From NCBI GenBank assembly GCA_964409645.1, contig CAYPEK010000141.1, forward strand, positions 1 to 9,614: a DNA stretch of 9,614 bases, read 5' to 3'. The position numbers and the translations under genes were made by a program. Positions 1-7,016 of the stretch are shown in pieces. How positions within the stretch are numbered: the stretch's first letter is position 1; each line of letters opens with the position of its first letter. The notes under the pieces were generated by a model. It was not told where the DNA came from. It made no database searches and saw only the letters and a program-made list of their open reading frames with translations. The DNA comes from CAYPEK01 sp964409645. GTDB taxonomy: Bacteria > UBP15 > UBA6099.

Positions 1-1
1 G

Positions 2-1399
2 TTTTCGCTGTCGATATTCTATGTCCTTCTGACGACGAAAAAACTCGGCGCGGCGGCGAAGTTTGTGATTCTGTCGGGTTTCTTTTGCCTGATAACGTTT
101 GTCGGTCTGAAAAGAGTAGGGCTCGGCGCGCCGATTGTTAAACTGCATTTTTTCAACCTACTGATTTCTATTCCGTTTGAACTGTTTGCGAAGTTGCCAC
201 TTTTTCGGAGTCAAGTTTTTGCGGATGTGGCGGAAAGTTTCACCTCGAACACCGCGCTTTTCTGGCATGGGTGGGCGGCGCCGATAGGCATTGCGCTTTG
301 CGTGTGCTGCGCGCATGTTATAATGCAGTTGCTGAACCGTTACGCCCCTCGTTCGACGCAACCGCCTGACATCGGGCGCATCAGGCTCCCGTTTGCAGTG
401 GTTCTTATTGCGTTGGCTGCGGCTGTTTGCATGAGATTTGTTTCATTTGAAGGTTCGGTTGCGCCGTCGTATCTGATTTCGATTGTAAAGGCGCTCTTCA
501 TACTCAACGGCATCTGCATGTTAACAGACGCGGCGCGCGGTTTACGAATCCCGGCGGGATATGTGTTCCTGATATTCTTCATGGCGCTTTTTATCAGGGA
601 AATTATGTGGCTGATCGTGGCGGCCGGAGCCGCGGACGGGCTTTTCGGGTTGAGGTTGTTATTTGCTGGCCGCACAGGCGGCGATGTCCGTCGGCGGGAA
701 GGCCGGCCGATGCTGAAACTGACGGTATTTGCCTTTGCCGGGCTTGTTGTTGTGGTCGCGGTGGTTTCGATCGTTGCGGGCAAATCGGGAACCGGCCGCG
801 CGGCATCTGGGTTTGCGGCGCCTCACGCTAAAATGCTGTATGGCAAAGTGAAATACGAGCACGAGAAGCGCGGGAGTGAAATATATATAGCCGGGCCTGA
901 AAAGGCGTTCTATATCGATGTGCACGAATATCCGAATGTGAAGGACAGGTGGCCCGTGACGAAGGTGAGCACGGCAAAAGCGCGGAGTCTGTGCGAAGCG
1001 GCGGGCAAGAGATTGTGCGGGGCGGACGAGTGGGCGACGGCGTGTATGTCGGGTTCGGGGAAAAGCAAATATTACATGGTTGACGATCCGTACAAGGCGG
1101 AAGCGCTGTTCAGAAAGAAGTGCGCCATGGCAACCGAACAGGTGGTCGGGAGCGGCGAGTTCGCCGGGTGCCGTAACGGGTTTGGCGTTCACGACATGGC
1201 GGGCAATGTGTGGGAGATAGTGGATGTCGGTCGCGTCGATGTGCTGGGGATAATGGGGCAGGGCGAAGAAACGGGATGCAAGGAATGCAACCGGTGCGAC
1301 TGGGTGTTGTACTATTATCCGGAGCAGAAAAAAGAGATCGACATGAGCGACGTAGGATTCCGCTGCTGCCGGGACGAGCGGGTGAAGCAGATAAAATGA
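2..1399 (+). CDS. Multi-pass membrane protein with C-terminal FGE-sulfatase-like domain (5' end outside window)
   Basis: The frame is open from the left edge, so the gene very likely begins upstream; the GTG at 65 is merely the first start-like codon inside the window. Numbering from that GTG, residues 1-200 hold about five or six hydrophobic segments (roughly 1-17, 67-92, 108-124, 133-152, 162-190). Another membrane span follows at 216-238, and then a soluble domain from about 275 to 442. That domain has FGE-sulfatase (SUMF1/EgtB/PvdO) landmarks: G314-KRLC then EW at 322-323, G374-VHDMAGNVWE, and G431-FRCC. It is Cys-rich, with a CxxCxxC at 405/408/411, which suggests a periplasmic location. 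The family's usual RGGSW segment and C-terminal catalytic Cys/Arg motif are not visible, so a binding or structural role is more likely than catalysis. An internal ATG at 710 could start a shorter form. Fold assignment is fairly sure; function is unknown. Confidence 0.75.
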   Translation, partial: FSLSIFYVLLTTKKLGAAAKFVILSGFFCLITFVGLKRVGLGAPIVKLHFFNLLISIPFELFAKLPLFRSQVFADVAESFTSNTALFWHGWAAPIGIALCVCCAHVIMQLLNRYAPRSTQPPDIGRIRLPFAVVLIALAAAVCMRFVSFEGSVAPSYLISIVKALFILNGICMLTDAARGLRIPAGYVFLIFFMALFIREIMWLIVAAGAADGLFGLRLLFAGRTGGDVRRREGRPMLKLTVFAFAGLVVVVAVVSIVAGKSGTGRAASGFAAPHAKMLYGKVKYEHEKRGSEIYIAGPEKAFYIDVHEYPNVKDRWPVTKVSTAKARSLCEAAGKRLCGADEWATACMSGSGKSKYYMVDDPYKAEALFRKKCAMATEQVVGSGEFAGCRNGFGVHDMAGNVWEIVDVGRVDVLGIMGQGEETGCKECNRCDWVLYYYPEQKKEIDMSDVGFRCCRDERVKQIK

Positions 1400-1470
1400 T
1401 TTGTTATGTTGCTGATGCGATACAATTAATGATAAGACTAAGAGAAGAGATAATTACGGGGGATAAATGA
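1396..1470 (+). CDS. Candidate 24-residue coupled mini-ORF
   Basis: An ATG at 1396 overlaps the TGA stop of the membrane/FGE gene as ATGA. The frame runs 24 codons and ends in a TGA that overlaps the ATG of the next gene at 1467, again as ATGA. The peptide starts MICYVADAIQLM and ends EEIITGDK, with no recognisable family. Both junctions have the geometry of translational coupling, so the ORF may pass ribosomes from one gene to the next even if the peptide does nothing. No separate Shine-Dalgarno is evident for it. A chance ORF in a 67-base spacer remains quite possible. Confidence 0.25.
   Translation: MICYVADAIQLMIRLREEIITGDK
1421..1426 (+). promoter_or_regulatory. Possible -10 element for the 1467 gene
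   Basis: TACAAT matches the sigma-70 -10 consensus at five of six positions and lies about 40 bases before the ATG at 1467. No good -35 hexamer sits 16-18 bases upstream. The spacer is AT-rich, which makes chance matches easy. If real, the downstream gene could be transcribed independently of the membrane/FGE gene. Confidence 0.2.
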
Positions 1471-2543
1471 AAACATCATACTTGTTTTTGACGGCAGTTC
1501 TAATTGTTATCGTTATCTGTACCAAGAGTACCGCGCAGACTGATACAGATGGAATGAGCGATATTAAGGAATTCGCCAAGCATGTTTGTTCTGTGTTGAA
1601 CAACAAAGCTGATGATTTTAATTCGTTGATAAATTTTGATCTGGCCGAGAGATATACATGGAAATGTGTTCAATTTAATGAGAGTGACAGTGAAGAAAAA
1701 TGTGAAGAATCCTCCGAGGATGAAGAGACATCTAAAGAACTGATACAAGCAATGAAGGAAGGCCCAAGCATCGTTGGAGACACGGAGAAGTGCGAATCTT
1801 TTAAAGCCGAAACGATATCATGTGAAGCCGCGCTCGAAATGATGTGTAATCAAACTTACTCAAAGGAGGAAGAAACGGAGATAATAAAAAATGCGGGTCT
1901 TAAACAATGCGGTATAATAAGTATTCATTTCGAAAACAATGAAGTATCCGAAACAGAAATAATCGAACGTGGAGATTATACGGCTGTAGTGGGCGGGTCC
2001 GGAGATGACTTCCGGATATTGTCCATAGGTGACATTTCGGGATATGTTTTTCATAGCGCCGAGGAGACCTATGGCGCGGAAACGGAATATTTCGGGGCTT
2101 CACCCGATGTATATTGCGATCCGGAGAATTACAACAGTTTTAAAAGCGATATCAAGACGTATGAGTTAGCCGCAAAGATATTATATTCCGAAGAAGATTT
2201 TGAAAACATGACATTGGATGAAGCCGCATCGAATTTGATGAAGAACGCGAGGCATGCTGTTTTGGATATAAGGAAAGAGGACATCGGAGAGTGCAAAGTA
2301 ATAGCAGAAGAGACTGATTGCATGAATTTGGATATTTTTATGATTCCGGGAATAGAACAGGACAAAATAAAACGCGCGCTTGATTTTGTAGGAATAAATA
2401 GTTGCGGTAAAGTAACAACAACCTATTACTTGAAGGATGACGGCGAACAGAATACGACACAGATGTTTGTTTTTTACGCCAAGTCGGCAGATGGATGGTT
2501 CGTGTTGGACCGAACAGTTGGTATTTCATTCAAAAATAAGTAA
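1467..2543 (+). CDS. Secreted acidic protein of unknown function with two related Cys-containing domains
   Basis: I do not recognise this 358-residue protein. Residues 1-23 form a signal peptide (MKTS, then a hydrophobic run), with likely signal peptidase I cleavage after STA. C18 has Ile before it, so it is a poor lipobox. The mature protein is rich in Glu and Asp, notably at 72-88. It appears to hold two copies of one domain. Copy A has C109, C119 and C148; copy B has C276, C285 and C313. Spacings are 10/29 and 9/28, and the third Cys lies in AGLKQCG versus VGINSCG, followed in each copy by a strand-rich stretch ending near FRILSIG and FVLDRTVG. Paired cysteines in an exported protein suggest disulfides. 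A G-run (1458-1462) is the likely ribosome site, only four bases from the ATG. The gene is strikingly AT-rich beside its neighbours: 33% G+C in one counted line. Confidence 0.8.
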   Translation: MKTSYLFLTAVLIVIVICTKSTAQTDTDGMSDIKEFAKHVCSVLNNKADDFNSLINFDLAERYTWKCVQFNESDSEEKCEESSEDEETSKELIQAMKEGPSIVGDTEKCESFKAETISCEAALEMMCNQTYSKEEETEIIKNAGLKQCGIISIHFENNEVSETEIIERGDYTAVVGGSGDDFRILSIGDISGYVFHSAEETYGAETEYFGASPDVYCDPENYNSFKSDIKTYELAAKILYSEEDFENMTLDEAASNLMKNARHAVLDIRKEDIGECKVIAEETDCMNLDIFMIPGIEQDKIKRALDFVGINSCGKVTTTYYLKDDGEQNTTQMFVFYAKSADGWFVLDRTVGISFKNK

Positions 2544-2559
2544 TTGATGCCGTATCGGA

Positions 2560-2580
2560 TTTGTCTCAAAGACGGACAAA
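2560..2580. terminator. Weak inverted repeat between convergent genes
   Basis: TTTGTC (2560-2565) and GACAAA (2575-2580) could pair across a nine-base loop in the 45-base gap between two convergent stops. Neither side has a T-run directly after the stem. The stretch of seven T at 2594-2600 is 13 bases further on, inside the end of the opposite gene. It may act as a shared weak terminator or mean nothing. Confidence 0.2.
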
Positions 2581-2588
2581 ATATCGAA

Positions 2589-4043
2589 CTACGTTTTTTT
2601 GCCAAAAAAACTATTGATAACTACCGCAGCGGCAACGGCAAGACAAAGCCAACTGAAAAGGTATCCATAGCGGGTATAGATTGTTTTATGCGCGTTAAGT
2701 CTTCCTCTTGAAATAAATGCGCCCCGAAAGTCGATGCCGTGGGAATCGACTATCCTTCCGTGGGTATTGACCATCTGCGATACGCCGGAAGCCGCCACCC
2801 GGAAGAGGTATCGCCGGTTTTCGACAGCCCTGAAAGGCGACATCGCGGCGTGCTGGAGGTGCTGAACGCGTCCCCACGTTGCATCGTCGAGTGTCGGAAA
2901 AACGAGCATTTCTGCTCCAAGTGCTGCGAGATTGCGACTAACGTATGTGTAATCCATATCGTAACAAATTCCGACTCCGAGCACAGCGAAATCGGTTTTC
3001 AATACTCCAAATTTGCGACCGGGCAACCCGTCGCTGAAGAACTGTATCGGGTTCATTTTCACGGCGCGGCCGGCGATTTTGCCCTCAGGTGAAACGAGAA
3101 ACGCCGTGTTGTTGAATTTAGTATCATAGTTATCTTTTCCTACCTTTTCCTTTCCGCCGAACAGAAAATAAGCATTACTGTCTTTTGCGACAGACTCGAT
3201 GCCTTCGAGCATCCAGAAACTTTCGTCTATGAACAGCGCCAGCGAGTATTCAGGCCAAACGATTAGCCGGACGGGCGCAGAAGCTTTCTTGAGCTCGTCT
3301 CTTGTGACTTCCAACTCTTTCGGAGTGATTACATCGCTTTGCAGCCCCGCCACGGTTATCCATTTCCCGCTGCTGTAGTCGCGATTCATGCAGATGCCGC
3401 CGTAAATTGATTCGGCGGCGACAAGAAGTAAGGCTATAGCCGATAGAGCGAGCGTCGCTTTCCTTGATACAGCCGGGTGTTCTGTTCTTATGCCCGTCAG
3501 GTAAATTATGAGCAAGGCGATCGAAGAATTGGATAGAGCAATAACGAAAGAAATACCGTAAATTCCGGTGATATCGGAAATCTGTATCATCGGGGTGTAA
3601 GCGTGTTGTGAGTAACCTAGACCCGCCCACGCGAACTTGAGATACCACAACTCGCTTCTGAAATACTCGATGCCGGTCCAGATGAACGGGATAAGTACAG
3701 CAGCAGTGGCAGGGCCATGTTTTTTTCGAATGAACGTAACTAAACTTGAAAAGATTGCCGGGAAAATCGATAGGATTCCAATTAGTATGAAACCGAACGC
3801 GCCAACGGTTTGGTAGAACCAGTGAAGGGTTCCGAGAAAGAAAATCAGCCCCCAGACGTATCCGAGATTGAGAGCTTTTCGTGGTGAGTTATTGAGAAGA
3901 AGCACGCAGAACAGAGGGGCGAGTCCGAACCATGCGGCGAACCCGGCGCTGAAAGGCGGGAACGAGATAAGAAGAAGTCCGGCGGAGAACGCTGTGAGTG
4001 TCCATTCGGCAGGCTTAAGCAGGCCTATGCGGGGCTTTTTCAT
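2589..4043 (-). CDS. lnt: Apolipoprotein N-acyltransferase-like protein (copy 1)
   Basis: Lnt transfers a fatty acyl chain from phospholipid to the N-terminal Cys of apolipoproteins at the periplasmic face of the inner membrane. This 484-residue protein (E. coli Lnt is 512) has the expected plan. Several N-terminal spans come first, including SFPPF at 27-31 and an IEYFRS/GLGYSQ stretch at about 125-146. A nitrilase-fold domain covers about 228-450, and a final span lies at 461-480. The triad reads E265 (in VWPE), K329 (RAVKM) and C360 (GICYD). Two residues needed in E. coli differ: the Glu after CY is Asp362, and no FGEY motif follows the Lys. The start is supported by AGAGG seven bases upstream (4051-4055). 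The gene is divergent from the glycoside hydrolase and convergent with the secreted acidic protein. The family is secure; whether it acylates lipoproteins is less so. Confidence 0.88.
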   Translation of the reverse strand: MKKPRIGLLKPAEWTLTAFSAGLLLISFPPFSAGFAAWFGLAPLFCVLLLNNSPRKALNLGYVWGLIFFLGTLHWFYQTVGAFGFILIGILSIFPAIFSSLVTFIRKKHGPATAAVLIPFIWTGIEYFRSELWYLKFAWAGLGYSQHAYTPMIQISDITGIYGISFVIALSNSSIALLIIYLTGIRTEHPAVSRKATLALSAIALLLVAAESIYGGICMNRDYSSGKWITVAGLQSDVITPKELEVTRDELKKASAPVRLIVWPEYSLALFIDESFWMLEGIESVAKDSNAYFLFGGKEKVGKDNYDTKFNNTAFLVSPEGKIAGRAVKMNPIQFFSDGLPGRKFGVLKTDFAVLGVGICYDMDYTYVSRNLAALGAEMLVFPTLDDATWGRVQHLQHAAMSPFRAVENRRYLFRVAASGVSQMVNTHGRIVDSHGIDFRGAFISRGRLNAHKTIYTRYGYLFSWLCLAVAAAVVINSFFGKKT

Positions 4044-4114
4044 AGGAAAACCTCTTTCACTTATCTGTTACCCGATTTGGAAAGGGAATATCAATGCCGT
4101 GGAAAAAGTTGGTG

Positions 4115-4144
4115 TTGAGAGAACATTTAAAATGTATGTATATT
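4115..4144 (+). promoter_or_regulatory. Promoter of the family 3 glycoside hydrolase with a palindrome in its spacer
   Basis: TTGAGA (4115-4120, five of six to the -35 consensus) and TATATT (4139-4144, five of six to the -10) are separated by 18 bases, predicting a start near 4151 and a leader of about 59 bases. The spacer holds a perfect inverted repeat, ACATTT-A-AAATGT (4123-4135), placed where a repressor would block polymerase. The divergent Lnt-like gene starts only 72 bases to the left of the -35, so the site could influence both genes. Confidence 0.45.
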
Positions 4145-4196
4145 GCGACGGGTTCCGGATAAAATATGTGGACATCGGGACGGCGTTGTTTGCCGG

Positions 4197-4203
4197 AAAG
4201 GAG
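4197..4203 (+). promoter_or_regulatory. Ribosome binding site that fixes the hydrolase start
   Basis: AAAGGAG lies six bases before the ATG at 4210. The frame is open 114 codons further upstream (to an ATG at 3868), but that extension runs antisense through the start of the Lnt-like gene and would put the signal peptide in the interior. The site, together with the signal peptide, settles the start at 4210. Confidence 0.75.
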
Positions 4204-4209
4204 CTATTC

Positions 4210-6849
4210 ATGAGGGTGAGAGTCAATGTGGTGTTTGCGGCGGTTATGCTTGCGGCGGTGGTGTTCGCGGGAGCGGCATCGGCGAAGGAGCCGGAATATC
4301 CGTTTCTGGATGTCAACCTGCCGATGGAGCAGCGGGTACAGGACCTCGTCTCGCGGCTGACGCTCGAAGAGAAGGCGGGCCTGATGAACGACGAGTCGGC
4401 GGCGGTGCCGAGGCTCGGAATAAAGAAGTACCACTACTGGAACGAAGCGCTGCACGGAGTTGCCAGATCGGGAAAGTTTACGGTGTTCCCGATGTCGTCC
4501 GGCATAGGCGCGACGTGGGACCCGGAACTGATCGAGCGGATCACGACGGCGATCTCCGACGAGGCGTGGGGCGCGAACAATCGCGACGCGGCGACGTCGG
4601 GCTACCCGCCGGAGCGGTTTCTGAATTTCTGGTCGCCGACGATCAACATGGCGCGCGACCCGCGCTGGGGCCGGACGCCGGAGACGTACGGCGAGGACCC
4701 CTATCTGACATCGCGGCTCGCGGTGGCATTCGTGCGCGGGCTTCAGGGTTACGACAAGAAGTATGTCAAAACAGTTGCGACGCCGAAGCATTTCGCGGTG
4801 AACAACATAGAGCACAACCGGCTGAGCGGCAACGCGGATGTATCCGAGAAGACGTTGCACGAGTATTACTTCCCGGCGTTTCAGGCGACGGTGGAGGAGG
4901 CGAACGCGCAGTCGATCATGGGCGCTTACAACGCGCTGAATGGGATTCCGTGCAACGCGAATAAGTGGCTGCTGACGGATGTGCTGCGGAAGGACTGGGG
5001 ATTCAACGGGTTTGTCGTGACGGACTGCGGCGCAATGACGCACATGACGCGCGAGCACTTGTATTCAAAGGACGGGGCGGAGGCGACGGCGTATGCGCTG
5101 AACGCGGGCGTGAACGTCGAGTGCGGCAGTGATTTTGTGATACCGAAGAACCTCGTGGCGGCTGTGAAAAGCGGCAAGCTGTCGGAGGAAAAAGTGAACG
5201 AGGCGACGGCGGAACTGATCCGCGAACGGATGCGGCTGGGGATGTTCGACCCGCCGGAGATGAACCCTTACACGAAGATATCGCCGAGCGTGATCGGCTC
5301 GGAGGAGCATAAAATGCTCGCGCGGCGGACGTCGCAGGAGTCGATTGTGTTGCTGAAAAACGACAAGGCGGGAAGCGACGTCGCGCTGCTTCCGCTGGAC
5401 CTCAAGAAGATAAAGACGATCGCGGTGATCGGGCCGTACGGCGACAGGCTGGAGTACGGCGAATACAGCGGGACGCCCGCGAATGAACCGGTGACTCTGC
5501 TCGCCGGACTCAAGAAAAGAGTGGGCAATGTGAAGATCGACTACGTGCCGTGGATTACGCTGCCTGACCCGACGGACTTCACGGCATCGGCGCCCGCGGG
5601 CGGTTTCAAGGCGGAGTTCTTCAACAGCAAGGACCTGTCGGGGACGCCAGCCGTGACGCGCGATTACAGCGTGCTGAGTCTCTCGAAGGCGGACATGCCG
5701 AAGGAGATGCCCGCGACGGGCGGCTGGTCGGCGCGCTGGACGGCGACTTTCAAGGCGGAGAATCCGGGCATGCACGTGTTTTCGCTCGACGCGGCCGGAA
5801 GGGCGTTGCTGAAAATCAACGGCAAAACGGTTATCGAATTCAATGAGATACCGGAGAAACCGAAGAAGTCGCAGATGAAAGCGGGCGCGCTGATCTCGTT
5901 CGACAAGATGAAGCCGGACAAGAATAAGGTGTACCGGTACGCGGGGCTGTTCCTTGAAAAGGGCGAGGCGTGCGAGATGACGGTGGAGTACGAGGCGATG
6001 GACAAGTCGCCGATGGTGAAGTTGGCTTGGCAGTCGCCGAAAGGAGACGCGGTCGCGGCACGCAAGCGCGAGATGGACGCGATACGCGGCGCGGACATAG
6101 TGATTGCGGCGATGGGATACGAGATAGACGACGAGCGCGAGGGAATGGACCGCGATTCGCTCGATCTTCCGCCCGGCCAGTCGTCGTACATTCTCTCCGC
6201 GCTCGGGCTTAACCCGAATCTGGTGCTGACGCTGACAAACGGCAGCCCGCTCGGAATTCCGGATGTGGCGGCGCGTGTACCGGCGATTCTCGAAACGTGG
6301 TATCCGGGAGAGCAGGGCGGCGAGGCGATAGCCGATGTGCTGATCGGCAGCTACAATCCCGCGGGCCGCGTGCCGTTCACGTATCACAGTACTATTGAGG
6401 AACTGCCCCCGTTCGACGACTACGAAATCTCGAAGGGCCGCACGTATATGTACTTCAAGGGCAACCCGATCTATCCGTTTGGATACGGACTGAGCTATAC
6501 GACATTCGGATATTCCGGCCTTAAGCTCGCGGCGAAGGACGGGCGGAAGGTGTCGGTGAAGTTTGCGCTCGATAACGCGGGCGGGATGGACGGCGAAGAG
6601 GTGGCGCAAGTGTACGCGCGGCGGATCGGCGCGGGCGCGGACGAGCCGATGAAGAAACTCGTCGGGTTCAAGCGCGTTAACGTGAAAAAGGGCGAAAAAA
6701 AGGAAATCGAGATCGAGGCGAGTGTCGGGCTGTTGGCGCCGTGGGACGTCGCGGCGCACGCATTCGCGTTCACTCCGGGCGAATACGAAATATTGGTCGG
6801 CTCATCTTCCGCCGACATCCGGCTCAAGGATAAGATTACGTTAAAATAG
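4210..6849 (+). CDS. Exported glycoside hydrolase family 3 (beta-xylosidase/beta-glucosidase type) with PA14 insert
   Basis: This 879-residue enzyme should release sugars from the non-reducing end of beta-linked oligosaccharides by the retaining mechanism. Residues 1-22 are a signal peptide ending AGAASA, so it acts in the periplasm or outside. The N-terminal GH3 barrel shows the WNEALHGVAR stretch (77-86), K193-H194 and VVTDCG with the nucleophile D272. The second domain is interrupted by a PA14 module at about 465-610, a module that in other GH3 enzymes contributes sugar binding near the active site. It resumes with EREGMDRDSLDLP, where E644 is the likely acid/base (E642 is the alternative), and YPFGYGLSYT near 756-765. 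A fibronectin-III-like domain follows from about 775. WNEALHGVAR and the domain order favour the BxlB-like xylosidase group, but substrate cannot be read from sequence. The gene is G+C-rich (70% in one counted line) and transcribed alone. No transporter or SusCD-like partner adjoins it. Confidence 0.93.
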   Translation: MRVRVNVVFAAVMLAAVVFAGAASAKEPEYPFLDVNLPMEQRVQDLVSRLTLEEKAGLMNDESAAVPRLGIKKYHYWNEALHGVARSGKFTVFPMSSGIGATWDPELIERITTAISDEAWGANNRDAATSGYPPERFLNFWSPTINMARDPRWGRTPETYGEDPYLTSRLAVAFVRGLQGYDKKYVKTVATPKHFAVNNIEHNRLSGNADVSEKTLHEYYFPAFQATVEEANAQSIMGAYNALNGIPCNANKWLLTDVLRKDWGFNGFVVTDCGAMTHMTREHLYSKDGAEATAYALNAGVNVECGSDFVIPKNLVAAVKSGKLSEEKVNEATAELIRERMRLGMFDPPEMNPYTKISPSVIGSEEHKMLARRTSQESIVLLKNDKAGSDVALLPLDLKKIKTIAVIGPYGDRLEYGEYSGTPANEPVTLLAGLKKRVGNVKIDYVPWITLPDPTDFTASAPAGGFKAEFFNSKDLSGTPAVTRDYSVLSLSKADMPKEMPATGGWSARWTATFKAENPGMHVFSLDAAGRALLKINGKTVIEFNEIPEKPKKSQMKAGALISFDKMKPDKNKVYRYAGLFLEKGEACEMTVEYEAMDKSPMVKLAWQSPKGDAVAARKREMDAIRGADIVIAAMGYEIDDEREGMDRDSLDLPPGQSSYILSALGLNPNLVLTLTNGSPLGIPDVAARVPAILETWYPGEQGGEAIADVLIGSYNPAGRVPFTYHSTIEELPPFDDYEISKGRTYMYFKGNPIYPFGYGLSYTTFGYSGLKLAAKDGRKVSVKFALDNAGGMDGEEVAQVYARRIGAGADEPMKKLVGFKRVNVKKGEKKEIEIEASVGLLAPWDVAAHAFAFTPGEYEILVGSSSADIRLKDKITLK

Positions 6850-6890
6850 AGATAACGGCGCGGAAGTGTAACCGGAAATAGCGTGTAAAA

Positions 6891-6920
6891 GGGGCGGGGA
6901 AACCCGTCCCTTTTTTGTTT
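6891..6920 (+). terminator. Rho-independent terminator after the glycoside hydrolase
   Basis: GGGGCGGG (6891-6898) pairs with CCCGTCCC (6903-6910) across a GAAA loop, giving eight pairs including one G-T. Six T and then GTTT follow at once, and four A precede the stem. It lies 42 bases after the hydrolase stop and separates that gene from the next one on the same strand. Confidence 0.9.
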
Positions 6921-6952
6921 GGTAAAATATTCGGCGATTTATGAAAACAGTG

Positions 6953-6980
6953 TTGAAAAGCGAATGTAATTATGCAAAAT
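6953..6980 (+). promoter_or_regulatory. Possible promoter for the 7017 membrane protein
   Basis: The 100 bases after the terminator are very AT-rich. TTGAAA (6953-6958) and CAAAAT (6975-6980) are 16 bases apart, matching the -35 at five and the -10 at four positions. Because a strong terminator precedes it, this gene needs its own promoter, but several other AT-rich hexamers here could serve. Confidence 0.25.
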
Positions 6981-7016
6981 TAATAAATTAGGAATTCAAA
7001 AATATAAGGAGGGCGC

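Noticed and set aside
1210..1470. An 86-codon plus-strand frame overlapping the FGE-like domain
   Set aside because: Its first 62 codons are a frame shadow of the FGE-like domain. Only the last 24 codons, from the ATG at 1396, are worth listing as a mini-ORF.
1457..1520. Lipobox in the secreted protein's signal peptide (C18), which would make it a substrate of the Lnt-like proteins
   Set aside because: The residue before C18 is Ile, not Gly, Ala or Ser, and a standard signal peptidase I site (STA) lies five residues further on.
3868..4209. N-terminal extension of the hydrolase to an ATG at 3868
   Set aside because: It overlaps the start of the divergent Lnt-like gene and would bury the signal peptide. 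The ATG at 4210 has a good Shine-Dalgarno.
4204..5058. A 284-codon minus-strand frame over the start of the hydrolase
   Set aside because: It is antisense to a confidently assigned signal peptide and GH3 barrel, has Arg-rich composition and no recognisable motif.
5065..6759. A 564-codon open frame on the minus strand inside the glycoside hydrolase gene
   Set aside because: It mirrors the G+C-rich codon pattern of the hydrolase. Its product is an Arg/His-rich string with no domain, signal or ribosome site.
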